From Sclerodactyla briareus (lineage: Eukaryota; Echinodermata; Holothuroidea; Dendrochirotida; Sclerodactylidae): a DNA stretch of 64,000 bases. Under the pieces are notes generated by a model that was not told the DNA's origin, did not search any database, and saw only the letters and a list, made by a program, of their open reading frames with translations. Shown piece after piece: positions 11,385 to 24,100 of the stretch (position 1 is the stretch's first letter; every line of letters starts with the position of its first letter). The stretch covers positions 62,001 to 126,000 of the forward strand of contig JAODTK010005398.1 of assembly GCA_026419785.1 (NCBI GenBank), written 5' to 3'. Position numbers and translations under genes: made by a program.

Positions 11385-13375
11385 GAAAAACACATGAACA
11401 AAATTAAATCAGTAGTTTGGCTTCCAGGTGATTTTTTTTTTTTCTCTTGCAATTGACCCAACTAATTTTCTAGAAAAGGTCCTACATCTTGGTGCCAAAC
11501 CTACATATAACATGTGCTCAACTCGCAATCAATGTTTCTGATAAACGTGCATGCTTGGGTTTACATTTGCACTAGGTGGACTCTAATAAATGAAACTGAG
11601 TCCGCCTTAATCAACTCAAAAACTTGAGAATGAATGGCACAATCAGTATAAGGCTTTCGCTTTTGAAGGTATCAAATAGAATTGAGTAGAAATCATTTCT
11701 TTCTGGGGTTCTCTCTCTTTTGTTCTTTCCACTTGCCTATTAACCTGCCACGCTATGATGATTGAGGTTTGCCATTCGGGTATCGTTTATTCCACCAAAT
11801 CCATCATTGATAGCTTTCAACATCTCATAGGCTTTTGCCGGTTCAATGTGCAATACTCGCTGAGGCAATCATAGATCTTGATAGAGCATCTTCATTCTTT
11901 TTTGCCGATGTGAGTTTCAAACTGAGTGGAAGATAATTTCTCAGGGTGTGGAGGAATTATATTTTCTATGAACAGAAATTCTGAATTGGCACAACCTTCT
12001 TGGCCCAGTCATGACCGGCAAATATAAACAACTTCTCCTAGTCTTTTTCCTCTCCTCCAATAGCCTACAGTAGATTTTGTCTCGATTTCACACCACCATT
12101 CCTCAAGTTCCGCACTTGACCCTATGAAATGATATCGAAAAAAATGGGTTTAGGATCCTTGAGAATCTCCAGCAGTCTTGAAGGGTAATATTTCTCTTTA
12201 CACTTAACATATTGGATTGTTAGAGCAGATGTTAGGCAACCGGGATTTGCGCGCGATTTTGAATGGCCAAAATGCTTTCATCTCCCTTTTCCCAAAATCC
12301 ACGATAATGCCAAAAAAAAGGCAAAAATGCGCGATCGGTTGCGATTCAGAATTCAAAGTACATTATCTAACACTCAAACACATGACAAACGCATGTTTTC
12401 TTGGAGAAAGGAAGAGTCGCAATTAGTGCTCTGCCAAAATTCGTAAAAATGTAATTTCATCTCTAAGTAACACCATACAATCTGGAAGTTGCATTTAAAA
12501 AACAATCGATTCTTCAAAGATCATTTTAAGGTCACGTAACTTCTGACGATATTCGGAAAATATTTCAAAATTGGGAATGTGGAAAAAAATGAACTTGAAC
12601 TTATTCCGCCGACTCTACACGATCACAAATTTTACCAAACAGCGATGCAGCTCATGCATACAGCAAATAACATAACGAGGAGCGCACATATGCCCAGGCT
12701 TATCGATCAGGGACGCCGATTGCTAATTATTAGCGATATGCCGATAAAACACAAGTCGCGTACCGCAGCAGGTTAGGCCAGCTCTGTGATCCAATCCACG
12801 TCACTAAAATTAGGCATTCTGGCTAATCAGAGCACTCGTCTAAGCGGGGTGATTAAACTGACCAATGAAAACATTGCCGCACCGGGGATCGCCGATGTAT
12901 TTATAGTGCACTGTATACGGAGAAAGTTTCAGGTGTAACTACAGTGATAGAATTCAACAGGGTAACACGCATCATTCAGACATGTCTCCGTGCCCGCAAT
13001 ACACCATTACAGAGAACAATATTAATAGTCCTCACTACAGTGTCGGTTCACCTGTGATTTTTCCGCTCACGGAATCCCGCGGGTGACATCGATTTGTTGA
13101 TATGGGTCATGCAGTGTGTGTACTGAGCGGCGAGTCCAGTATGTTAATGACACGATACAGTGCATGGGCTGGCGGCGAAGTGACCGCTCGATGTGCGGAT
13201 ATGCTGTTCGCTTATGAAACTTTTAAAACTGACATCGAAAACTGTTTGAACTGCAACTACCTAGGCCTGCACTGTGTAATTTTAGGTTCTTTAGCACCAG
13301 CAATTCTTGGTGTTTTGGATTATTACTGGGTTGTGTGTTTTTAGGGATTTTTTTAATGAGAAATCTTGGTATTCA
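11385..13375. other. Unassigned DNA
   Basis: No gene is supported. GCGCGATTTTG, AAAATGC and GCGCGATCGG words near 12,248-12,342 echo the GCGC-rich repeat at 13,376-13,468. Open frames at 12,217, 12,579 and 13,102 have no recognisable content. Confidence 0.4.
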
Positions 13376-13468
13376 CGAAACACCATAAATGCGCAATGGA
13401 TCGTAAAATGCGTGACAAAGACTAGAAATGCGCAATTTTTGCGCGTTTTGCGCGATCGCGCAAAATAC
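13376..13468. repeat. GCGCAA-rich short repeat with a perfect 20-bp palindrome
   Basis: AAATGCGCAAT, AAATGCGTGA and AAATGCGCAAT recur at roughly 20-30-bp spacing from 13,387. They lead into TTTTGCGCGATCGCGCAAAA at 13,446-13,465, which is its own reverse complement over all 20 bases. Related words occur at 12,248-12,342. Confidence 0.7.
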
Positions 13469-13989
13469 CGGTGCCTAGCATATGTTCTGCAATAACTGAA
13501 TAACAGTGGTGCAAAATGGTTCTGTGAATGACTTTCAAGTCTATTGATGAATGATATTTTCATTTTTGAACTCATTGTCTTGGTTATGACTGCCAATAAG
13601 GAGGGGGGGGGGGGGGAGCACCCGCTGCACCCTCTTGGATCTGCCCCTGGAAAATCATGATTTCATATGACATCGGGTAGCTTGTCGTGAGTCGTGACCC
13701 GGAAGGTTGATGCTTTGCAAGCAATATTTGAGGTATATAATAACACATCCGAGCTGTCAATGTGGGAACATGTGCCGAAGTTTCAATGATATGAATAGAT
13801 AAGTGGGTTCATGAATCTCTAGTCTCACCTTTTCTCGTGATCAGGTCAGTGGTTGTTTTATTTCGCATTTAGAATGCTTCAACCAACTTGATCTTAGAGG
13901 TCGAAAGAGAACAAATATTCAGTTAGCAGATAGTTACAACAAAATCTAAAAGCAGGGTCGATATAGAGCGTGCCAGCCCTTCAGTATGC
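13469..13989. other. Unassigned DNA with a G tract
   Basis: A G run lies at about 13,603-13,616. No gene or repeat is otherwise supported. Confidence 0.4.
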
Positions 13990-14620
13990 TACCTGTTGAA
14001 AGAAGGTGACTGAAAGTTGCATAAATTGAGCAAATAGAATAATATGGATGACCTCCAGTGATCAAAATCCATGTCAAAATTGTGGGGGGCTAATCCATAT
14101 CCATCAAGTTTCATGAGAATCAAACAAGTTTGAAATTTAACATAAAATATGCAAATAAGACTTGCTGAATGACCTCCAGTGAACTCAAATCTATGTTAAA
14201 ATATATCAGGAATGGAGGTGAACTATACCCACCTAGATTCATGCAAATCCAACAAACTTCAAAAATTTGTACATTATGCAAATTAGGCACATTCTGATTC
14301 TGCTTGACTTTGTCAGTAAGTGTCAGAAACTATCATTTAAAACTTGATGCGGCGATAGAGAGGACGATGGGGTGGCCAGAATTAGATAAGTTAGAATTCG
14401 CCAGGATGGGATCACTAATAGGCTAAATAGGGGAGGGCGTTGTGTAAGTACGTAAGGCTGGGGAGCGAATTAGACTAAGCAGATTAGACACATTGATCAA
14501 CTTCCAGTGACTCTTGCTTTGAAAAAATTGTGACTGAAGATAGACCATATTCAACAAGTTTAATATAATCTGAAAAACTTTGAAATGTTGCATGAATTAG
14601 GCAAATTAAACAACTTAACT
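13990..14620. repeat. Degenerate tandem repeat, about 121-bp unit
   Basis: TGACCTCCAGTGA at 14,049 recurs at 14,170. A variant, CAACTTCCAGTGA, appears near 14,497. Units continue with AAAATCCATGT-type text, then TATACC or TATCC, TCAAGTTT or TAGATTCATG, and a closing ATGCAAAT or GCAAATTAGGC. The region between 14,300 and 14,480 is interrupted by other sequence. I count three to four recognisable units. Confidence 0.65.
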
Positions 14621-17600
14621 AGCAGATTTCATGCTGGATATCTAATCAGTTCATCTACCGTCTGCTTCATCCTGTCAACCTATGTGCCAAACCTAATCAC
14701 AACCAAGGCCCATAGCATCTACAGTTCAACCCCAATCTTGCTAACGACCTAAACAATAATTTAGATTTTTTTTTTTTTTTACATCTAAAGAATAGGCTAA
14801 TTACCCTACTGTATTTATTAGTGACATTGGTGCCAAAATCCAATCGGACTGTGTTCACCTGAGTGACTCCAATACTACATGGGTATTCCATAAATGAGGG
14901 TACCAATGATGAATTTTGACATTGGAGGGATGTTTCCATTTGGGTGGGCACATCTGGTTGTCTTAATGTTTTTATTTTGTCAAAAGTATCAAATAGTACA
15001 AGTCAATTGCCTGAAATATGTAAAATGTTCTTGAATTTCTGAATTATTGCGGAAAAATGGACCAAATTGGGCATATTTTCGGGGGAAAAGTGTGACATTT
15101 TCAAGTACCATTTATTTCCTGAATTTTCTCTTGTTTTATAATCTTAATGAATCATTTCTTGAGATACCTTGTGAATGATATACCAATTTACACAATTAAA
15201 TTACTGTTTGGTGGAAACTCTGTATCTTACCATAGAGGACCTTTACAAAATTTGGTTCCCCGTGTTTCATGTCCCCTTTTACACAGGCAACTTACACAAT
15301 GTAATAGGATAATAATGAGTTGATGGATTCACTCAGCACTTGTACATTTCGGAGCTTGTGCATGGCTTTATACATCGGAAAGTTTAAAAAAAGACATCAA
15401 TAATTTCACACTGAAATTGAATATGGTTTTTCCCAGTTTCAGGAAGCCATTTTCATGTCCCCTGTAAAATTTACGTTGTGGAACTTTACATGAGAGTAGA
15501 ACATGTTCCTTGAACTTGTTTTAATGCCATTTTGGATTGGGCTACTATGCTTAGTGTGACTTACAATATGTAGGCTAAACCAACCTGACAGCTTCTCCAA
15601 ATTACAAAAATGTGACACAATTCAGAATCCAGTCCACATGTTTTTATTTACACGAGGAACTCAATGTCGTGCTCATAAGTTGAAATAAAGCGCATGACAG
15701 TGAAATTATTCTGTTTCAAGCTACAGGATGTCCTACTTTATGAAGGGAGCGACAAAAAGTGTTACAAAAAATTAAACTGTGGTTCAAATGCAATTATGAA
15801 TAATTAATGTCCCCTTTACATGGGGACCATGGTTTTTCATGGAATTTGCTGATATTGCAGATATAGGCCTACTGCAGACAACTCATAATCTATGGAAAGG
15901 TCTTCCAAGACATAACTGTTAATGTGGTCACTTATCACATGAGAGTGAAAATGCTATTACACTACAGTAACTTAAACCTGAATTTGGCCCTGGAATGGCC
16001 ATGTCACAGGTTGGTACCCTCATTTATGGATCACCCGCATACAAAAATTTCATCAAAACCCAAGTTATCATTTCGGAGATCTCCTGCTTACAAGAAAGTG
16101 TGACATACACACACATACACAGTGTCACACATACGCCTAAGGGGAGACTAAGGCTCTCTCTGAACTTTGAGCTGGCAAAAACTAGGGCAACAATGGTATT
16201 ATAGCTCAAGCTGCACAAATATACAAATGTTTTTGCAGGTAGATCAACAAGTTGCAACAAATAAGTAGGGTTGAAGTAATTTTGGAGGTATAAGCTTATC
16301 CACAGGTGGGGGCAATTTATTGTGTTTCATGTTTGCTGAAATTGGCTGGAAGAAGTCTGAAACATTGAACTTCACAAGTTTTGTTTTTCTACAGAAACCA
16401 AAAACGAAGTTAGCACTACAAATTTTCAGCTTGTTAGGACTAGGCATTCTTAACTTAAATCATAATTTTCAACGACTATCATGGCACCACCAAATTACTA
16501 CACCTTGACCATGAATTTTTTTAGCTGCACTAGCTTGAATTTTTAGCAAAATGTTCCAGACCCTGGCAATGGGGAAAACCCCATTGTCGACTGTTGGCAC
16601 AGGAAATTTATCAATTTTGAAAACTCTGACAATTTATTCATCTGCATCTGCACCATCTTCCTTTGAATGTACTGTACGGCCTACTTTCTATGGCAGAATA
16701 GGAACCAGAAGACCTCGGGCTATAAGAGAAAATTGATGATTCTATTTTTTTTAAGGTAGAAACATTGGCAGAGGGGGTTTTTTTCGGGGGGGGAGCTAAT
16801 GTGATGGGGGTGTGCTACCTTAATATGACCTTCCACACCTTGACCTTCAAATAGTTAAAGATGGCCTCCTAAGGCATTCCAGGCATTCCATTCTCAGTAA
16901 TGGAGTGACATTGGAGTCCATCACCTAACGACAGCAAATATTCGTATTTCTCTATTAATGAAGCATCATTCAACATACACAGATTTGGCAGTTGGCATTG
17001 TTTATTGTATCATATTCCTCCACACTGCACGTTTGCATCGTTTATGTGGAATAATTATAGTTAGTCAGGGCTCCACATAACAAAAATTTTTAAACTCCAG
17101 TATCTTATATTTTGGAGCCAGAGATACTCAACCACCATCCGAACAAGGCCATCTTAATTTCATGTACATACCAAAAAAAATTCACTTCTACAACAGGGAT
17201 TTCTTCAAATTTTTAACAAAATTTTACTTGGCCCAACACTTGCCCCTATAAGCACTGGACTTTCGTTAGGGCAAGTATCTTTTATGGTCCATCAATTGCC
17301 CTTAATTAACACTGGATGCATATGCCATTTACCAAATACACGCTCTGTTCACAAATTCTCACATTCGGGCAAGTTAACGTCAGGCCCTGATAGTACAAGG
17401 GCGGGCGTTTGTGTGACGATTGGGTTGGACCGACCATATTAATACGCGGGCACCACCACAGGTTGGCATGTAGCAACATGACTTTTTCCTTTTTTGATAG
17501 TCATAGACCCCAAAATTCCAGGAATGGCATTTCCTGGGGCCTTCATGGGACAGAACGCATCCCTAAAATTGATAACAATTTATATAGAATGGTTCTCTAA

Positions 17601-18319
17601 AAACTTATCACCTCAGGATCATTTCAAAGGTTTTGCGTGGGTGCATGTGACATTCTAAAAACGATTCAAGTGAGGTCTTCTGTCATTAAAGGAGCATGGC
17701 ACCAACCACTCCGTTCACGCCGAGTCGACGATTTTGCAGGATCCATTGACCACACATTGTACTGACCACTCTCTAACCTATCAATTAGATAGGCCTGAGT
17801 TCTTTACTCAAGATCACAGCCCCCATTTTTATCTCCTTTTGCAGACCACAGGTGGATGAGAGGGCCAAATGAGTATGACACAGAAGTGACACCGCAACTG
17901 CATGAGAGCACTCTCAAAATTTTACACTTCTGGACATTCAATCGAAAGTCAGGCAATCTTTAGATATAAACATATCTTCACCTAAATTTTTAATCACGTC
18001 TTTGCACGATGTTGTGGCGTCCCAGCCGAATCCTCATCGCTGGCTATTTTAATGATTTCCCCCCCACCGTGCACGCACCCGGCTTTCAACAAGTGGTCGC
18101 ACCCATAAATTGATAGCTGAATCAAATAGACCATATATGCCCAACTAGAGCAACCAATGGTGCTGTAGCTCAAACTGCACAATTACAAATGAGTACAATA
18201 ATGTGATAAAGTTCAGAGGTTTTGTGTTCAACAATGCCTATTGTGCACCTTTAGACTTTTGACGATGGTCTCATATGGCCAAATATGTCTTAGCAGTCAA
18301 TAAAGTTTCCCCATAATGG
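14621..18319. other. Unassigned DNA with weak dispersed repeats
   Basis: No gene is supported. TCATGTCCCCTTTTACAC-like phrases recur near 15,269, 15,452 and 15,806, which suggests a highly decayed repeat. The segment at 16,165-16,225 resembles 18,137-18,190, sharing ACTAG.GCAAC.AATGGT, TAGCTCAA.CTGCACAA and TACAAATG. A G run sits near 16,783 and a C run near 18,325. Confidence 0.45.
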
Positions 18320-19470
18320 GCCTCCCCCCCCCCCCCCACGAAAAGGTCGCAGTGGCCAACAGTGACACTGGGCCATGGTCCTTATCCCTGGGCACCCTAA
18401 GGTATCAGCTCTTAGACATCATTATAACTGAACATCACACTGTGCCACAGAATTTGTTAGGAGATACAAGATTTTTGCTGTAATTTCATATATTGGGGGC
18501 CCTTGGGCTCAAATTCCCACCACCTCCAATGGCCCTCTAACCCAGAACCGTTAATGTACTTTGAAGAAATTCAAATTGAAGCTTGTGGAAGGAGATTGAT
18601 TTTCAAGTACCATTGTGTAAAATTTCATGAAATGGGCCCACGGGCCCCAATAGGACCCTGAACACCATTAGACCTGAACATGAGCAACTGTGCAACAAAA
18701 TTTGTAGGAGATACAAGATTTTGCGTATTTCATATGATGGGCCCTAGGCCCGAACTGTGGCCCTGAGCCCAAGTCCCCGACCACCCCCATGTCCCTCTAC
18801 CCAAGACTATTACTTGTAACTCTGAAGGATCATCATTCACTCTTGTGGGAGGAGTGCATTCCGATACCATTGTTGAAATTCATTCATAAAAATGGGCCCA
18901 TGGTCCAAGTCGTACCTAGACCAAAAAATCCTGAACGACCCCCGAGGTATGGCTTGTTAGACATCATTATGACCGATGTCTAGCACTGTGCTTCACTGAA
19001 TTCTAAGAGGAAGAACATTTTGCTTAATTCCCTATTGCCCCAGGGCCCCACTGGGCCTTGGGACCCACATCCTGGGCACCCTGGATGGTACAGCTTTAGA
19101 CCACCATTATGACTGAAAATTCAACACTGTGCAACAAAATTTGGTAGGAGATACAAGATTTTGCGGTCATTCATAAATGACCCTAGTGCCCAAACTGGGC
19201 CGCGAACACCAAAAATTCCCAAACACCCCCTATGCGCTCTCCACCCACGGACCATTACATTACTTTGAAGAACATCAATTGATCTTGTGGGAGAGAGGCA
19301 ATTTCAAGTTCTATTGTGTGAAATTTCATAAAAGGGCCCTCGGGCCCAGTGGGACCTTGGATCGAATATTCCCTGAACACAACGAAGGTTACGGCTGTTA
19401 GACCATCATTATGACGCGAACATCAGCCACTGTGTGCACCAAAATTTGTAGAGGAGTAGCATTTGAAATT
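18320..19470. repeat. Tandem array with AGGAGATACAAGATTT units
   Basis: The phrase GTAGGAGATACAAGATTT, or a decayed form, occurs near 18,458, 18,705, 19,003, 19,145 and 19,445. Around it recur CATCATTAT.ACTGAACAT, CACTGTG.CA.CAAAATTTG, GGGCCC-rich blocks and AAATTTCAT.AAA.GGGCCC. Spacing varies between about 140 and 300 bp, so the array has undergone deletions. It touches a second, different array that starts near 19,690. Confidence 0.7.
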
Positions 19471-19689
19471 ATAAATAATGGCCTATAATGCCCTTTAATG
19501 ACCTTTGACTTGACCTTCACAAGTCACACATGTCCCATGGGTCATGAAACATTGTGTCCAGGGTTTGGTCTAATCCATCACAGAATGACTTATTGGGCCA
19601 AGAAGGGGGGCGGGGTTTTTTGGGGGGGGGAACGCCAAGGTTCCGCGCGGCGGGACGGCGTGGACACGGCCAAAACCATATGATCCCCG

Positions 19690-20775
19690 GAAACTTCTTG
19701 GTAGGTTACAAGGGGTCAGAGTTCAAATTTATACCTTGTTCGCAATAACATTGGACATGTGTAATTGAATGCAATAGGTTCTAGAGTGGATGATCACATG
19801 GCGTGTAAGATTTCATAAAACTTGCCATGTCATTGAAGTCATTAAGGGCACTTAGGGGTAAAAACTGATTTTAGAACTTTTTTCGGCCAATAGCACTGGG
19901 TGTGTTATCAGAATGACAAAAAGCTCCTGGAGGGATGTATCAATGGAGAGTAACACTTCTCATTAAAAAATTGTCATATCATGAAAGGTCATTCGGGGTC
20001 ACTTAGGGGTCACACAAACTGTTTTTTTGCTATAATCGGAGAATGTGATATCTGAGAGGCTGAGGGTCACCATGTGATATAATTGTTGACCTGCATGTCT
20101 GGGGAGCTCTGACCTGAATTTGACCTCTGTCGGGTGGTCATGTGGTTAAAGGTCGATCTTGAATAAATGTGCTTCTTTAAGGAGTTACGGGCAAAAAAAA
20201 ATAGAAACTGGGTTTTTTGGGATATGTGATAGAGTTTGTGTGCTTTAGGAGGAAACACCTCCAGCTTCGATCGAACATTATTTGGTCAGTTAAAGGGGTT
20301 AAAAGTTAATTTTTATACCTTTTTCGCATAACATTGGACATGTGCATGGTAATGCCATATTGCTTCTAGGAGTGGATGCATCACATGGAGTGTAACAATT
20401 TTATAGAAACCGCCATGTCATGAAGGGTCATTAAATGTCACTTAGGGGTCACAAAATGATTTTAGTACTTTTTCGGCAACAGCCTGGGGTGTTCATCAGA
20501 AGCAAAATGCTCCTAGGATTGGATGGCTCACATGGAGAGTAACAATTTTCAATAAAAAACTGTCATATCATTAACGGTCATCGGAGGTACTTAGGGGTCA
20601 AAAACTGTTTTCTGGCTATAATCGGAGGAATTGAATACTCGAAGGCTGGATGGTTCCCATTGTGATATAAGTGTGACCTGAATGTTGTGTGACTCTGACC
20701 TGAATTTGAACCTCTGTCGGGTGGGCCAGTGGTAAGGTCGAATCTTGAATAATGTGTTTATTTAGGGACGCACCT
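19690..20775. repeat. Tandem duplication, about 587-bp unit with internal subrepeats
   Basis: CATAACATTGGACATGTG-type text near 19,745 recurs about 587 bp later near 20,330, and the following text can be followed block by block to about 20,770 (AGGGTCATTAA, CACTTAGGGGTCA, CTATAATCGGA, GACCTGAATTTG, CTGTCGGGTGG). Each unit holds two versions of a roughly 165-bp subrepeat built round GTCATAT..AT.AA.GGTCAT and CACTTAGGGGTCA. RGGTCA words with 4- and 5-base spacers occur at 19,986-20,012. Confidence 0.8.
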
Positions 20776-21054
20776 TGTCCGGGGGTGTAGGGGTGCCTCA
20801 TACAATTAACAAGTGTTATGGAATGAACCATTTACCATAAGTTGTCGCCTGCAAAAGTCTATAAATGTCTTCTTTCCACAATATGGTCCCGGTTTCATGT
20901 TCACCAAATTTCTTGAATATGAGAGCGGGACTATTACGTATGGGGTTACTGCCCGACATTTTCTAGTTAACCCATAGTTAATTAACCCATCAGTCGCGAG
21001 ACTCAAGAAGACGCTCAGCGAAGATCGCTCTGAGAGAAGCATTGAGACATACAG
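20776..21054. other. Unassigned DNA before the left inverted repeat
   Basis: No gene was seen. GAATATGAGAGCGGGAC near 20,914 has a close match near 22,295 (GAATATGAGAGGCGGGAC), so a short dispersed repeat may be present. Confidence 0.35.
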
Positions 21055-21178
21055 ACAGACTTGTCGAGGGTGACCCACGTCGGCCCCTAATACCGTCGGT
21101 TATCGCAAATCATCGAAAAAACGCAGAAACGCCGGCACAGAAACAGGCCGATGGAAAAAAGCATTGGTTTCGATGAAG
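21055..21178. repeat. Left copy of a diverged inverted repeat (partner 25,117-25,244)
   Basis: Bases 21,055-21,075 match the reverse complement of 25,224-25,244 at 19 of 21 positions. Bases 21,148-21,178 match the reverse complement of 25,117-25,144 apart from a few small gaps (GAAAAAAGCAT and CGATGAAG cores). The two matching blocks are spaced almost equally on the two sides (124 and 128 bp overall), which argues for real shared ancestry. I cannot define the outer ends or a target duplication. Confidence 0.55.
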
Positions 21179-24100
21179 GTTGAATCAGAACCGTCGGAAA
21201 ATCATCGAGGATTAAACTCACACAATAGCCAAGAGAAACCAGCAGGAATGTTGAAATAGCGCAAGTGTAACCAATGCTAACAAAGTCGGTCCAGGCTGGT
21301 GTTGATCGGTCAAGGCTGCGCTGATTGACTTCGCGGAGGGCAGACCGTGTCTAATTGGTTAAACATTATTTACGTCGCGGATCGCGCGAGCCGTACAATA
21401 TCTATCACGGTTACTGAACCAGGCTGATGTGCCTTCCGTGTGCAAATATCGATACCGGAGAAACGGGTACGGTGTAAATTAGCCTACCAGCAGTAAAGTT
21501 GATGTTGCATTAGAATGGCCATAAATTATTGTGTATTTTATTTGTATTTAAATGCCACTCAAGAGTAGCATTTCCCTACATGGAAATGGAATACATCTTT
21601 AGTGTGTAAGTTCATGTTGCGCGGTAATAGGTTCAATGAAATGTGTTGACCGTTGTGGCAGGAACTAGAACGAGGGTGCCAACCATCGTTGGACCCAGTA
21701 ACGGCCGGGGAGGGGCGGGGGGCAAAGGGGGGGCCAAAAAGCAGTGAAGAGCAAGTTCGGTGTGCAAGAGCCTTAATGTACGAAAGTTAGCGAGTCCTGA
21801 CCCAGCCGAATTTTCAGGCTCCTATTTATAAATTGATTACTTACACTAGAATGAAGAATGAGATGGTCATAAATGTCGCGTACCTTCTGGGAAAGTTGTC
21901 AATCCGGCGGTATGTACCAATGTACAGTCATTAAAGGTCACCCGTACTGCACAGGAATGTAATGTATTAAAAGTCATACCCTAAATATTTTTATTTGAAA
22001 ATACAGTGTGACGTTGATTATTTTGTTGAAAGAGTTCCCAGTGAATATCGGGATCATTACACAACCTTTGTCAAAACATACCGTAGGATGCCAGATAAAG
22101 AGAAACTAAGGGGTGGGTCAAACAATTAAATAAGAAATCGAAAGATGAAGAGATTTAGCCAATAAATCAGCTGGCTAAATTAATTCTTTGCCACGGGCCC
22201 GCGTACGTCACATAGTTTTCTTGGCCATTCGGGTTTATAAAACGAAATGTAGGCGAGGCCCTTCAAGAAGGGCTGAAGTGGCCAAATTGTTCTGAATATG
22301 AGAGGCGGGACACTACCCCATTTCCCCCAACAAAATACCGTGTGAGAAAAAATGAAAAAGTTAAAAGAAGTTATTTAATTATAAACTAAGGTATGAAAGC
22401 GGCTTAACCAGTTCCAAAAGTTTAATACGTATTCTTCAGAAACCAATTTATTTATTAAAAATACAAATCCAGAAACAAGCCAGTTTGCAATTAACCGAGT
22501 AGGTCGGCAGTGCTGAAATCGGACTTGTGAAAGTGTTACTACCTCCGGGTGGGCTTGTAGAATGTTCCACAATGTTCAACTTTGAAGTTTGCACCAGCGG
22601 CTCCGACGTGTCTGTCAAGTTAAATTTTTCAGACAATGCGGTCGAGATGCGTGCGTACAGGATGCTGAGAGTTGAAAATTGGGGGATATGTCGATGTCCG
22701 GGGTTCGCTGTTACAGGGTCCGATGTTCCCGGTTGATTTATATATTATATATTCTTAATTTATGAGACTCGACGATCCCAGTTTTCGTGTTACACTAGCT
22801 AGCGTACAAGAAAAACTGTTTTTTTTCTTACGCATTCTTTGGTCCTCGTATGCGTTGGACATAAAACCATTTTTGTGGAAACATTTGTTCAGACTGGCCT
22901 ATGCTTTGACAGTTATGAATTTCGTGAGTGACACTTTTACATCGGACTCCGGGTAGGGGAACCCACCCCCGAAAATGGTGTGTGACAAAAAGCATAATTG
23001 CAACATTAGGTCCAAGGAATTGGTATTAGCCCTCCTTCCAATATGCCGTTGAGACTTGAGACAATGGACACAACCAGACTATGGCACTAGGCACCTTTTT
23101 TGTCCATGGTAAGAAAAAAAAAAATAACATAGCGCCTCACCATTCCAACACAAAGGACCGAAAATATTAAAACAAAACTGAGGTGATAAAAACATCTAAA
23201 AGCACTTGAAAAAGCAGACCCTTTCACATGAAAGGAAAACCAGAACGCCACGAGGAACAAAACGTTGCATAAACGGATCATTAGGGACAGAACCCGCGAA
23301 CAATCGCATCAACTCATGCTCTGGTCCAGCGCCGTAACTGCTAGGCCACGGACCCCGCTGAAATTAGTGGTCAATACTCTTATTTAAGGTTTCGCAACTT
23401 ACACGTGATGCTGTATGCGAAGAGGCTTTTTGTGTGCCGTTTTTTCTTAAAACCAAATTTCATGTGGAAAGTTGCATTGTGTGTTTGAATGTTTGAATGT
23501 TTTCTTATATGAGGTTGTATGACCTTTGAATCTGATGATGTCTTATTTATTTGTAATGTGTTTAACTTTTCGCTTCGAGTGAGCCTACAAAGGGCCATGG
23601 AATATTCGGTAGTGGGCAGTTACTCGATCCAATATTATTGAGCAGTTGAGAAGACTGGGGAGGGGGGTATAGTTTATGACCTTGTTTTTCGCCTATTTGA
23701 CAGACCACGACCATATTGCATTGTGCACATTGAGCATGGGCGCCGATCCCTGGAGCCGCACAGGAGAACACGCCCCCCCAACTTTTTGAAGAGAGTGGGG
23801 GGGCGGGGGGGATATATCAAATTCCCCACTATTCGAGATATGTATGGGAATAAAATCGCTCGCTCCCATGTGTGCAGGGGGCTCCCCACAAGCTGACCGC
23901 ATTGACTTACCACTAAATTGACTTACACACTAAATTGACTTATTTACTTAAATCCATGATGATCAATGCCAGCCTTAATTACCCCAGTGTCTTCGATAGG
24001 CAGCCAATATCGAGTGTAAGTTTGAACTTTCGCACCGGATATTGGGAGAGACATTTCCTCATGGTCTCCGATAATGATTTTTTTTCATAAACAACGCTCG

